This document shows, in pieces, positions 34,175 through 42,485 of a stretch of 46,357 bases of DNA (position 1 is its first letter; each line of letters begins with the position of its first letter). The position numbers and the translations under genes were made by a program. The DNA comes from Syntrophaceae bacterium (GTDB lineage Bacteria; Desulfobacterota; SM23-61). The stretch spans positions 1-46,357 of the forward strand of contig JACAEW010000083.1 of NCBI GenBank assembly GCA_013388675.1, in the 5' to 3' direction. A model generated the notes under the pieces. The model saw nothing but the letters and a program-made list of their open reading frames with translations, searched no databases and was not told the origin of the DNA.

Positions 34175-36043
34175 CTATTTTCTTTTCGGCCCGTAAAGGT
34201 CTTTAGCCACGTCCCGCAGGCCAAGGGATTCCAAGGTCTTGCGCGAGGGCTTACCGCTGGGAGTCCAGCCGCTGACCTTGTAAAATTCCTTGAGCATGAC
34301 CTCCATGTCCGGAACCTTCCCGGCGTTTCCGCCTTCCTTGGTGGGCTCTAACTGGCGGGGCGCCAGGACGTCGTCTTTTCGGGTTATCCCGCATCGGTTG
34401 TTATAAGCCCGGTGCAGGGCCATGATTCGCTCTCCCACTTTCAATAGCCCCTTGGCCGTGTACTTCGTCCCGGTGGCTGCCGTCAAGAGCGCTGCCAAGT
34501 CGGAGGGTTTCAGGATAAAGGTCAAGAAGTAGCAGGAAACCATGGAATTGACCACCGCCGTTAAGTCCTGGGAAAGCTTTACCACGATTCCTTTTCCCTT
34601 GCTTACGTGAAGAGGATACATCCCCTTAAGGTCCCACTCGGGAAGCGGGTCCTGCACATTTTCCCAGAGGGGCGAATGGCCGTGGAGATGGCAGGCGCCG
34701 CGTGGTCCCACCGCATAGGTGAGTCCCATGCTATAGAAGGTGCGAGGGTCGTGCATCGGGCTTTCCATTCCTTTTACGTGCACCGCAAATTTCCAGGCGT
34801 CCCCGCCCAGCTTCTCCGCGGCTCTTTTTACTCCCTGTCCCAGAATCGTCCCCAGCTTTTCATTCTTCCCGATCTGGTGGGTCATGGCGATCATGGCCTG
34901 GGCATCGCCCCACTTCAGCTCGATCCCGCCGGTATCCTCCTTTTTGATCAGGCCCTTTTCGTAGGCCTCCATGCCGAAGGCGATGGCCACGCCGGTGGAA
35001 ATCGTATCGATCCCGTAACGGTTGCAGAGGTCGTTGGCAAAGGAAACCGCATTGAGGTCATCGATGAGGCACATCGTCCCCATGGCCGCCAGGGTTTCGT
35101 ATTCCGGCCCCGGCCCATCCATCTTGTACGGACCTTCCTCGATCTTCACCCATCGGGAACAGCCCAGGGTGCAACGGTAGCAAGCGGTATGGGGGACCAG
35201 GATGGTCTCCTTCATTTTTTTACCGCCCAGGTTCTTGCATCCTTCCTCCCAGAGGCCGAGCTGCCAATTTTTAATCGGGATATCGCCCATGGCCCAGAGG
35301 TTGTCGAGAACCTGGGCGGTCCCATATTCCCGCATGGCGGCCACCGCTGGGGACGTGGCATTATCCTTGGCGATCCTTTTGCAGAGGGCGTTATATGCGG
35401 TCAGGTCGTGGATCGGGAAGTTGCCGTTTCCGCGTACGGCAATGGCCTTCAGGTTTTTGGACCCCAGGATGGCCCCGTTTCCTCCCCGCCCCGGGGCGCG
35501 TCCCTCATCGTTGATGATGCAGGATAGAAGAACTTTCCTCTCCCCCGCGGGGCCGATGCAGGCCACCCGGATTCTCTCGTCCCCTATCTCTCTCTGAATG
35601 CTCTCCTGAACTTTCAGGGCATCCTGGCCCCACAGATGAGTCGCCGGCCGAATCTCCGTCTTTCCGTTGTGGACCCAAAGGTAAACCGGGTCGTCTGCGG
35701 CGCCCTCGACGATCAGCGCGTCATAACCCGCACGTTTCAGGTCGGCCCCCCAGTATCCGCCCGAGCTGGCATCGCAGAGGATTCCGGTGAGGGGAGATTT
35801 GAAAACAATCTGGTATCGGGCGCCGGAAGTATAATTCGTGGCGGTTACGGGTCCGACGGCGAAGACGATTTTGTTTTCCGGGCTCAGCGGGTCCGTAGCG
35901 GGGGGAACCTCGTCGTAGATCATCCGGACCCCCAGGCCGGTTCCGCCGAGGTAGTCCCTGGCGTATTTTGGGTTCAAGGGTTCTTCGGTGCACTCTCTGG
36001 TTGTTAGATTCACCCGCAGAACTTTTCCCGCGTACCCGTCCAT
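34175..36043 (-). CDS. Tungsten-containing aldehyde:ferredoxin oxidoreductase
   Basis: 622 residues, typical of AORs. The N-domain contains the pterin-binding arrangement (GYAGKVLRVNLT; GRGGNGAILGSKNLKAI). The [4Fe-4S] cysteines are C288, C291, C295 and C504, close to the numbering of the Pyrococcus AOR. One DxxGL(D/C) pterin motif is seen as NRYGID near 341-346; the second is altered (NSMVSC at 499-504 where DxxGLC is expected). AORs oxidise aldehydes to acids with ferredoxin, or run in reverse to reduce acids such as benzoate in the aromatic pathway. It stops with TAG. In this cluster it might supply electrons or reduce/oxidise an acid-derived aldehyde. Confidence 0.93.
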   Translation of the reverse strand: MDGYAGKVLRVNLTTRECTEEPLNPKYARDYLGGTGLGVRMIYDEVPPATDPLSPENKIVFAVGPVTATNYTSGARYQIVFKSPLTGILCDASSGGYWGADLKRAGYDALIVEGAADDPVYLWVHNGKTEIRPATHLWGQDALKVQESIQREIGDERIRVACIGPAGERKVLLSCIINDEGRAPGRGGNGAILGSKNLKAIAVRGNGNFPIHDLTAYNALCKRIAKDNATSPAVAAMREYGTAQVLDNLWAMGDIPIKNWQLGLWEEGCKNLGGKKMKETILVPHTACYRCTLGCSRWVKIEEGPYKMDGPGPEYETLAAMGTMCLIDDLNAVSFANDLCNRYGIDTISTGVAIAFGMEAYEKGLIKKEDTGGIELKWGDAQAMIAMTHQIGKNEKLGTILGQGVKRAAEKLGGDAWKFAVHVKGMESPMHDPRTFYSMGLTYAVGPRGACHLHGHSPLWENVQDPLPEWDLKGMYPLHVSKGKGIVVKLSQDLTAVVNSMVSCYFLTFILKPSDLAALLTAATGTKYTAKGLLKVGERIMALHRAYNNRCGITRKDDVLAPRQLEPTKEGGNAGKVPDMEVMLKEFYKVSGWTPSGKPSRKTLESLGLRDVAKDLYGPKRK

Positions 36044-36182
36044 AGCCCCTTTCTCCTTTCTTGGGACAGTCTGCCGATCGTCGGCGGAATGATAATAAGT
36101 TGGTTTTTTTTAATGGATTTTTAGAGGAAAGTCAAGGTTTTTCGTTGGTAGGCCCCTATTTTTCTTTCTCGCTAGCTATATG

Positions 36183-36274
36183 GGACGCAGATGTACGCAG
36201 AAAAAGCGGATATAAAATCTCGGTTGTTCAAAAAAACGAAAATGATCTGCGGCTATCTGCGAAAATCTGCGTCC
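36183..36274. repeat. MITE-like inverted repeat, ACGCAG type
   Basis: GGACGCAGAT (36183-36192) and ATCTGCGTCC (36265-36274) bracket 72 bases with further complementary ACGCAGA/TCTGCGA segments. A related single arm lies at 42425-42444. It has no coding frame. It lies in the 237-base gap between the AOR and the dehydratase-family gene, and the remaining bases show no gene. Confidence 0.7.
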
Positions 36275-36280
36275 AATTTT

Positions 36281-37738
36281 TCATTTTCCGGGTTCTGTAA
36301 TTTCTTCTTTAATTCCGGCTAGTTTTCTGGCAAATTGGGCGTATTTCTCCAGGGGGAGGAGGGAGCGAACCACCAGCCGGGCCCCATCCGGGGATCCCCC
36401 CCCGTGCATGCACCCCGGAACCCCCGCGCCCAAAGTAAGCCATTCGGTCAGCCGGGCGGACCGGGCGCGGGCTTCGGCGCTGCAAGAACCGGCTTTCACA
36501 TATTTCTGCACCAGCTTTCCATATTTGGGATCGTTGAAATCCCGGTACGAGGGAAAGCATCCCGTCTCCACGATTCCCCCGCCGATCTCCTGGCAGAGCC
36601 GCTTGGTTTCATAAGGCAGGGTAGCCACATGAATCTTATTGGTGTGGGAGGTGAGCGAATCGGGAAGCCAGATTCCCGACGGGTGGCGGCCTCCCAGGGC
36701 GATGGACCCCACCCCCATGGTGAAGGTCGTTTCGTTGTTAACCGCCATCTCGATGAACTTGGAAGCGAAGGTCTTGGCGGAAAGGCCGTTGGCCCGGGCC
36801 ATCAAGACCCCGGCTCCGATCATGACATCCCCCTGGCCGGCCACGCACGCGCCAATGCACGCCCGGTAGATGGAGGTAAAATACTGGATTACTTTTCCGG
36901 TGTAGCCGTATTCCTTGCATAGAAAAACCCTGTCTTTTGGAACGAATACATCCTCGAAGAGGAGATAGGCCTGGGTGATCCCGGTTTCCGTGGGTATATC
37001 AAAGCCTTCTTCCTGTTCCCGGGTGTCGCTGGGCCGGCGGGTTTCGATAATCGTGAGCCCTTCGATGTCCCTTGGAACTGCGCAGGACAGGGCAAAATCC
37101 TTGTCCGCTTCCCCGTAGGCCGTTCCCGGGAGGAGGAAGACCTCGTTGGCGGCGGCCACGCCGCAGATCATGCACTTGGCCCCCCGCAGGACAATCCCTT
37201 TTTCCTGAACTTCCACGATGCGCAGGTTGGAGTCCGGGTCGGGCTGCTGCGAGGCTTTCAGGCTGCGGTCTCCCTTGGCGTCGGTTAAAGCGCCGGCAAT
37301 GGTCCAGCCCTCGGCCTGCGCTTGAAGGGCGTATTTCTTGACCCGCGGGTGATAATCCGTCTTCAGCGCGGCATCCATCTCATGGGTGACGGCGTACATG
37401 GTATTCATGCCGTTCCAGCCCGCGCAGAGGGCGCCGGTGCAGGTCCCGGTGAGCCGGTACATCTCCCTCTTGAATTTGGAATTACAGATCACATCTTCCA
37501 TGGACATCATGAGGGAGTTGTGGCGGTGGATTTTTTCTTCGGTCAGAGTGGAAGTCGTCGTAAAGAGGCTGGAGAGAGCCGGGTCCTGGGCGGCATCATA
37601 GCCCCGGGCATGACTCTCCACTACCCGGCGGGTCGCCGGATGGGTCGTTACGTCTTGGATTGCCTCCCCGAACTTATAAATATTCGGTCGAAGCCTTTTC
37701 AACGAAGCCAGGTACTCGGCGCGGCTTTTTAGGGCCAT
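36281..37738 (-). CDS. 4-hydroxybutyryl-CoA dehydratase / 4-HPA hydroxylase family protein
   Basis: 485 residues, the usual length. The N-domain and the C-terminal acyl-CoA-dehydrogenase-like helices match the AbfD/HpaB family. AbfD dehydrates 4-hydroxybutyryl-CoA with FAD and a [4Fe-4S] cluster held by Cys99, Cys103, His292 and Cys299. Here the first pair is C100 and C105 (four bases of sequence between rather than three), C298 matches Cys299, and the His position is Tyr291. Thus the cluster is either altered or absent. An aromatic hydroxylase-type (flavin-only) role or a new CoA-ester dehydratase are both possible. It is the first gene below the Tct operon. Confidence 0.8.
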   Translation of the reverse strand: MALKSRAEYLASLKRLRPNIYKFGEAIQDVTTHPATRRVVESHARGYDAAQDPALSSLFTTTSTLTEEKIHRHNSLMMSMEDVICNSKFKREMYRLTGTCTGALCAGWNGMNTMYAVTHEMDAALKTDYHPRVKKYALQAQAEGWTIAGALTDAKGDRSLKASQQPDPDSNLRIVEVQEKGIVLRGAKCMICGVAAANEVFLLPGTAYGEADKDFALSCAVPRDIEGLTIIETRRPSDTREQEEGFDIPTETGITQAYLLFEDVFVPKDRVFLCKEYGYTGKVIQYFTSIYRACIGACVAGQGDVMIGAGVLMARANGLSAKTFASKFIEMAVNNETTFTMGVGSIALGGRHPSGIWLPDSLTSHTNKIHVATLPYETKRLCQEIGGGIVETGCFPSYRDFNDPKYGKLVQKYVKAGSCSAEARARSARLTEWLTLGAGVPGCMHGGGSPDGARLVVRSLLPLEKYAQFARKLAGIKEEITEPGK

Positions 37739-37788
37739 GGCGGTCTCCCTCCATAAATAAATTCGAAAAACGGTAACCCTTTAGTCTA

Positions 37789-37926
37789 TTGAAAAGCCGT
37801 AAAATCCCCCTCTATCCCCCTTTTCCAAAGGGGGAAAAAACCAAATCTACCCTCCCGGATCCCCTAAAGGCTCTCCACCATTTCAAAACGGGAGGACGGG
37901 AGGGATTCTTAGGAAGGCCTTTTCAA
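37789..37926. repeat. REP-like element with outer inverted arms
   Basis: Outer arms TTGAAAAGCC (37789-37798) and GGCCTTTTCAA (37915-37925) enclose CCCCCTTTTCCAAAGGGGG (37816-37834) and an inverted copy of the ATCCCTCCCGTCC block seen at 8000 and 30379. It is the most complete copy of the family in the window. The 268-base gap around it holds nothing else recognised. Confidence 0.65.
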
Positions 37927-38007
37927 AAAACCAAAGTCTTACGAAAAACAAATTTATTCTACCATCCCGTGCAGGCGGATAAAAGGCATGATTTGCCGTT
38001 ACCCCTC

Positions 38008-39492
38008 TTATCGCCCGGATTTTCCCCTTTTCCTGAGTCCTTGAAAAAGGGGGGTCGCGAGGGTGAGAAGGGCAAGAATTAAAATGATCAGCGTGATGGG
38101 ATGGGAGAGAAAAACGGAAACGTCCCCATCGGAAACGATCAAGGCCCTGCGGAAATTGACCTCCATCATGAACCCCAGCACCAGCGCAAGAACGATCGGA
38201 GCCATGGGAATCTCAACCTTCCTTAAAACATAGCCCGCGATTCCGCATCCGATCATGACCCAAACGGGATACATGCTGTTGCTGTGGGAATAAGCGCCCA
38301 GAACGCATATCCCCGTGACCACCGCGGCCAGGAGGCTCTTGGGAATTTGGCTCGTTTTCATCCAGAGGCGAGCGCCCAAAAGTCCTATCGCCACCATGCC
38401 GGGGACCCCCAAGAGGAGGGACGCAAAGATGGAGTAAGGGATCTCCGGATTCTTGGTGAAGAGCAGGGGGCCGGGCTGGATTCCCTGAATGGTCAAGGCC
38501 CCGATCATGATGGCGGTGCTGGCCGACCCCGGAACCCCCAGCGCCAGGAGGGGAGCCATGGCTCCGCTAACCGAGGAGTTGTTCGCGGCTTCGGAAGCCA
38601 TGATCCCTTCCGGATTGCCCTTCCCGAAGGATTCTTTGTCTTTGGACCAACGTTTGGCCTCATTGTAGCTCACCATGGAGGCGATCGTAGCCCCGGCCCC
38701 GGGAATGACCCCGATGATATATCCGATGACGGACGAGCGGAGAAGGACTCCCCATTTTTCCTTAAAAAACCTTAGATTCAACCCGAGTCCCTTGATCGGC
38801 TCGGGTTCGATGGGTTTTCCTTTCACGTCTTCAAGGATAAAAAAGACTTCGGACAGGGCGAAGAGACCGATCAGGGCGGGTAGAAAGGGAATTCCTTCGA
38901 AGAAATCCTCGGTAAAGGTAAACCGGGGGGTGCCGTTGATCGGGTCCAGGCCGATGGTCACCGCCAGCAGCCCGATGATCATGGCGAGGACCCCCTTGAG
39001 AAGCGATTTTCCCCCCAGGCTGCTCACCAGGCTCAGGCCGAATACTGCCAGCGCAAAGTATTCCGAAGGGCCGAAGGCCAGGGCGAAGGCGGCCAGGGGA
39101 ACGGCAGTAAGAATCAGCAAGATCGTGCTCAGGAGGGCGCCGAAGCCCGAAGAGAGAATGGAAATGGCCAGGGCCTTCCCCGACTGCCCGCTTTTGGCCA
39201 GGGGATATCCATCAAAAGCGGTGGCCGCTGCCGCAGGCGTTCCCGGGGCGTTGAGCAGGATTGCGGTGATGCCCCCCCCATACTCCGCCGCCATGTAGAG
39301 CGCCACCAGCATGATCATGGAAAGCACGGGGTCCATCCCGAAGGTGAAGGGAATCATGAGGGCGATACCGATGCTCGGGGTGAGTCCCGGCATGGCCCCC
39401 ACAAAATAGCCCACCAGCGTTCCCGCGAGGAGACCCAATAGGTTCTTGCCGGTTAAAAGAATTCCAAACCCCGCGAAAAGCCCCTCAATCAT
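38008..39492 (-). CDS. tctA: Tripartite tricarboxylate transporter, large membrane subunit TctA
   Basis: 494 residues with about 12 membrane helices and the TctA motif GAMPGLTPSIGIALMIPFTF near 32-52, and a repeated PGAGATIASMVSYNEAKRWS segment near 264. TctA moves the substrate together with Na+ or H+, using ligand delivered by the periplasmic TctC. It follows tctB by 17 bases. The C-terminal end overlaps a repeat-like C/G-run. Confidence 0.95.
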   Translation of the reverse strand: MIEGLFAGFGILLTGKNLLGLLAGTLVGYFVGAMPGLTPSIGIALMIPFTFGMDPVLSMIMLVALYMAAEYGGGITAILLNAPGTPAAAATAFDGYPLAKSGQSGKALAISILSSGFGALLSTILLILTAVPLAAFALAFGPSEYFALAVFGLSLVSSLGGKSLLKGVLAMIIGLLAVTIGLDPINGTPRFTFTEDFFEGIPFLPALIGLFALSEVFFILEDVKGKPIEPEPIKGLGLNLRFFKEKWGVLLRSSVIGYIIGVIPGAGATIASMVSYNEAKRWSKDKESFGKGNPEGIMASEAANNSSVSGAMAPLLALGVPGSASTAIMIGALTIQGIQPGPLLFTKNPEIPYSIFASLLLGVPGMVAIGLLGARLWMKTSQIPKSLLAAVVTGICVLGAYSHSNSMYPVWVMIGCGIAGYVLRKVEIPMAPIVLALVLGFMMEVNFRRALIVSDGDVSVFLSHPITLIILILALLTLATPLFQGLRKRGKSGR

Positions 39493-39509
39493 CTTGTCCC
39501 TCCGGAATA

Positions 39510-39944
39510 TTATTTCGGCAAAGGGACCTTCAGCAGAAGGTCAAAAGCTCCCCAGGCAAAGAGGATAAAACCCAGGGTCGTGCCCACAATTCGCAACGAA
39601 CGGCGCTCCATTCCCAAGAGGAGCATGGCCGGCAGGAACAGGCCCGTGGAAATATAGTACCCGATCTTCGGCATGGCCCAGGCGTAGGCCAGGATGAGCC
39701 CCATGATGGCCAGGATGTTCACCGGATGTTTCATGGGAAATCCTCCGCTATTTTGGGGGCGGAGAAACGTCTGGAGGATCCATCCAATTCCCAGGAAGAC
39801 CTGGATCAGGGAAATGATCTTGGGAAGGACGTCCGGGCCCAAATCGTGAGGATTGAGGGATGGCGGAAATTCCATGGCCAACAGGAAAAAGGCCAGCCCC
39901 CAGCCCACCAGGAAAACCCCTACAAGGATCTCGGCGAGGACCAT
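39510..39944 (-). CDS. tctB: Tripartite tricarboxylate transporter, small membrane subunit TctB
   Basis: 144 residues with four hydrophobic helices, the usual size and layout of TctB (PF07331), including the FPPSLNPHDLGPDVLPKIIS loop near 27-46. It assists TctA in the inner membrane. It is flanked by tctC and tctA on the same strand. Confidence 0.92.
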   Translation of the reverse strand: MVLAEILVGVFLVGWGLAFFLLAMEFPPSLNPHDLGPDVLPKIISLIQVFLGIGWILQTFLRPQNSGGFPMKHPVNILAIMGLILAYAWAMPKIGYYISTGLFLPAMLLLGMERRSLRIVGTTLGFILFAWGAFDLLLKVPLPK

Positions 39945-40014
39945 GCTCGATCTCCCTTTCTGGAGGACCGGGAAAGGGGCAGGAAGCCCCTTTCCCTTAA
40001 GGCCCGTTTGTTCA

Positions 40015-40998
40015 TTATTTGATCAGCCCGAGTTCTTTGTACCAGGAAACGGTCAGCTTATCCTGCTGCCCAATGAAAACGGTAAAGGCCTTCCGGTCCA
40101 TGCTCCCGTCCGCCATCTGGGTCTTTTTCAGGTAATCGACAAAAGCCGGGGTCCGGGCAGCCTGGAGGAAAACCTCGCTGATCTTATCCTGGATGGGTTC
40201 GGGGATCTCCTTGCGGCCGAAGATCCCGCGGAATTGATCCCATCCTTTTTCCACCGGAAATCCCGCCTCGGCATAGGTCGGGACATCGGGAAGACCCGGC
40301 AGCCTTTTCTCCCCCATTACTCCCAGCACGCGCAGTTTTTTGGCCTCCACGAACTGCGTCACCTGGCCCGGGTTGGAATTGGCCGCATCCACGTGGCCGC
40401 CCAGCACGGCGGTGACTGCATCGTTGGTCCCCTCGTAAGGGGTCCAGATGGCCTGGAAGCCCGCGGCTTTGGCGAGAAGATTAAAGGCGATGTTATGTCC
40501 GGAACCGACCGCTCCATATCCTCCCACCTTGAGCTTCCCCGGGTTTTTGCGGGCGTATTCGACCAGTTCCTTGAGAGTCATCCAGGGTTTATCGCTCCGG
40601 ACGATTAGAATATAGGGATCGATCTCTACGCGGGCAAGCCAGGAGAAATCTTGAATGGAGAATTTTCCCTTCAGGGGGCCTTGCATAGCCCCGACCTGGG
40701 TGGGAGTGCAGGCGCCCAGGGTATAGCCGTCGGCCGGCGCCGCCCGCACGCTGGCCATCTGAGTGGCCCCGCTGCCGCCCGGTTTGTTTACCACGACCAC
40801 GGATTGCCCGAAGATGGGCTCCGCGGCCTTTCCCAGCTGCCGGACCATGACGTCCGTCGGAGACCCGGCCTTGGTATGGGTGATAAGGGTTATGGGCTTG
40901 GTGGGGAACTTGTCCTGGGCATCCGCCGGAGGCGCCGCAGGCACCGCTCCGGCGGCAAGAATGGCCAGGACGACCCAAACATGCAGAGCTTTACCCAT
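40015..40998 (-). CDS. tctC: Tripartite tricarboxylate transporter periplasmic receptor TctC (Bug family)
   Basis: 327 residues from ATG 40998, preceded by AAGGAG at good distance. A signal peptide (hydrophobic VWVVLAILAAGAVPA; cleavage near ADAQD) is followed by KPITLITHTKAGSPTDVMVRQL, typical of Bug receptors, and later conserved loops (YEGTNDAVTAVLGGHVDAA; VGGYGAVGSGHN). Bug proteins bind dicarboxylates, aromatic acids or other small carboxylates; the substrate here is unknown. It is encoded first in the tct operon, with 70 bases before tctB. Confidence 0.95.
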   Translation of the reverse strand: MGKALHVWVVLAILAAGAVPAAPPADAQDKFPTKPITLITHTKAGSPTDVMVRQLGKAAEPIFGQSVVVVNKPGGSGATQMASVRAAPADGYTLGACTPTQVGAMQGPLKGKFSIQDFSWLARVEIDPYILIVRSDKPWMTLKELVEYARKNPGKLKVGGYGAVGSGHNIAFNLLAKAAGFQAIWTPYEGTNDAVTAVLGGHVDAANSNPGQVTQFVEAKKLRVLGVMGEKRLPGLPDVPTYAEAGFPVEKGWDQFRGIFGRKEIPEPIQDKISEVFLQAARTPAFVDYLKKTQMADGSMDRKAFTVFIGQQDKLTVSWYKELGLIK

Positions 40999-41113
40999 TT
41001 TCAAATCTCCTTTCTTTTGGTTGAAGGTTCTCGAAACCCTGTCTTTCTAACCACTCCGGAAAATCGGATGAAGGGCCCCGTCGCCAGAATACCAAACGGC
41101 TTGCCCTGTCGTT

Positions 41114-41143
41114 TGTAGGGGCGATTCATGAATCGCCCCTACA
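41114..41143. repeat. Perfect 30-bp palindrome
   Basis: TGTAGGGGCGATTCA and its exact reverse complement. The central 22 bases are the same as at 34089-34110. It lies in the 209-base gap between the CoA transferase and tctC; its strong hairpin could terminate transcription or form a mobile-repeat unit. The flanks hold no gene. Confidence 0.8.
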
Positions 41144-41207
41144 TCGGCCTTGTCATGCGGGCATTTCTTTCCCCCAGACATGTTTCGATGAATTCGGCGC
41201 TGAGCGC

Positions 41208-42398
41208 CTAAATGACTTTTTTGCTCCTCAAGTCGGAAATTTTTGAACCCGAATAGCCCAAATGGTCCATCAAAATTCGCTCGGTGTGTTCGCCCAACGC
41301 CGGGGGATGGACGTAACGAATCTGATCCACCCCGGAGACTTTCACCGGGCATCCCACATCCCGGGTCTTGCCCACATGGGGAGAGTCGATCTCCACCACC
41401 ATGTTTCGGGATAGTACTTGCGGGTCGGCGACGGCCTTGTCCACCGTGTTGATGGGCCCGGCAGGAACCTCCAGCTTGACGAAACGTTCCAGCCATTCCT
41501 CCGTGGTCTTCGTCAAAAAGACCTCTTCCAGGATTCGATCAAGCTCCTCTCGGTTTTTTAACCTCCCGGCTCGGGTACTAAAGCGGGGGTCATCGGCCAG
41601 GTGCTCCAGACCCATGTTTTTGCAGAGATTGCGGAAGAAATGGTCGATATAGGCTTCGATGACCAGGGCCGAATCCTTCGTGCGGTAGGCCCGGAGGGGG
41701 ACGTTGCTCACGTGGGCCGTTCCCACCGGTTGAGGGACCTCGCCGGCGACGAAATAGTACTTAGCGCGGTAGGTGTGCAAAGCGATCTGCACATCCAGCA
41801 TGGAGATGTCCACCATCCGGCCTTCTCCAGTTATCGATCGGGAGACCAGGGCGGATAGAATCCCGATCACGGCAAATACCGCCCCTCCCAGGTCCCCGAT
41901 GGGGATTCCGCAGCGGACCGGTGGCTTTCCCGGCTCCCCGGTGTAACTCATGGCCCCCCCCATGGCCTGGACGATAATGTCATAAGAAGGCCTTTCCCGG
42001 TAAGGGCCGGTCTGCCCGTATCCTGTGACCGAAGCCCATATGATTTTTGGGTTAACCTTTTTCAATTCCTCATACCCAAGGCCCAGTTTCTCCATGGTTC
42101 CAGGGGTGAAGTTGTTCATCACCACCTCGGCCTTGCGGGTCAGCTCGTAAAATATTTCCTTCCCTTCCGGCGCCTTCAAATCCAGGGTCAGGCTTTTTTT
42201 GTTGCGGTTCAAGGCCATGAAATAAAGGCTCTGGTCTTTCATCGTATGGGGCGGCATCCGCCGGGTCGGATCCCCCACGCCGGGACGTTCGATCTTAATG
42301 ACCTCCGCACCGAGGTCGCCCAGGATCTGGGTACAGAAAGGTCCCGCCAGCACGTGGGTCAAATCCAGAACCCTGATTCCTTCCAGCGGTTGGCTCAT
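41208..42398 (-). CDS. CoA transferase family III (CaiB/BaiF type)
   Basis: 396 residues. It has the CaiB/BaiF fold: N-terminal VLDLTHVLAGPFCTQILGDLGAEVIKIERPG and the catalytic Asp169 in CGIPIGDLGG, the residue that carries the acyl-anhydride intermediate. Members transfer CoA between an acyl-CoA and a free acid (carnitine, formate, benzylsuccinate, bile acids). It stops with TAG. In this cluster it is the likely activation step for the acid brought in by the Tct transporter. Confidence 0.93.
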   Translation of the reverse strand: MSQPLEGIRVLDLTHVLAGPFCTQILGDLGAEVIKIERPGVGDPTRRMPPHTMKDQSLYFMALNRNKKSLTLDLKAPEGKEIFYELTRKAEVVMNNFTPGTMEKLGLGYEELKKVNPKIIWASVTGYGQTGPYRERPSYDIIVQAMGGAMSYTGEPGKPPVRCGIPIGDLGGAVFAVIGILSALVSRSITGEGRMVDISMLDVQIALHTYRAKYYFVAGEVPQPVGTAHVSNVPLRAYRTKDSALVIEAYIDHFFRNLCKNMGLEHLADDPRFSTRAGRLKNREELDRILEEVFLTKTTEEWLERFVKLEVPAGPINTVDKAVADPQVLSRNMVVEIDSPHVGKTRDVGCPVKVSGVDQIRYVHPPALGEHTERILMDHLGYSGSKISDLRSKKVI

Positions 42399-42424
42399 TT
42401 TTCACTCCTTCTCTCTATAAAAAT

Positions 42425-42444
42425 GGGACGCAGATTTACGCAGA
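42425..42444. repeat. Single arm of the ACGCAG repeat
   Basis: GGGACGCAGATTTACGCAGA, nearly the same as the left arm at 36182-36200. It sits in the 87-base gap between carboxyltransferase and CoA transferase; no complementary arm was noticed. Confidence 0.55.
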
Positions 42445-42485
42445 AAGAGGCTTTTTCAAGTATTGTTTCTTATTCCGCAATCGGC

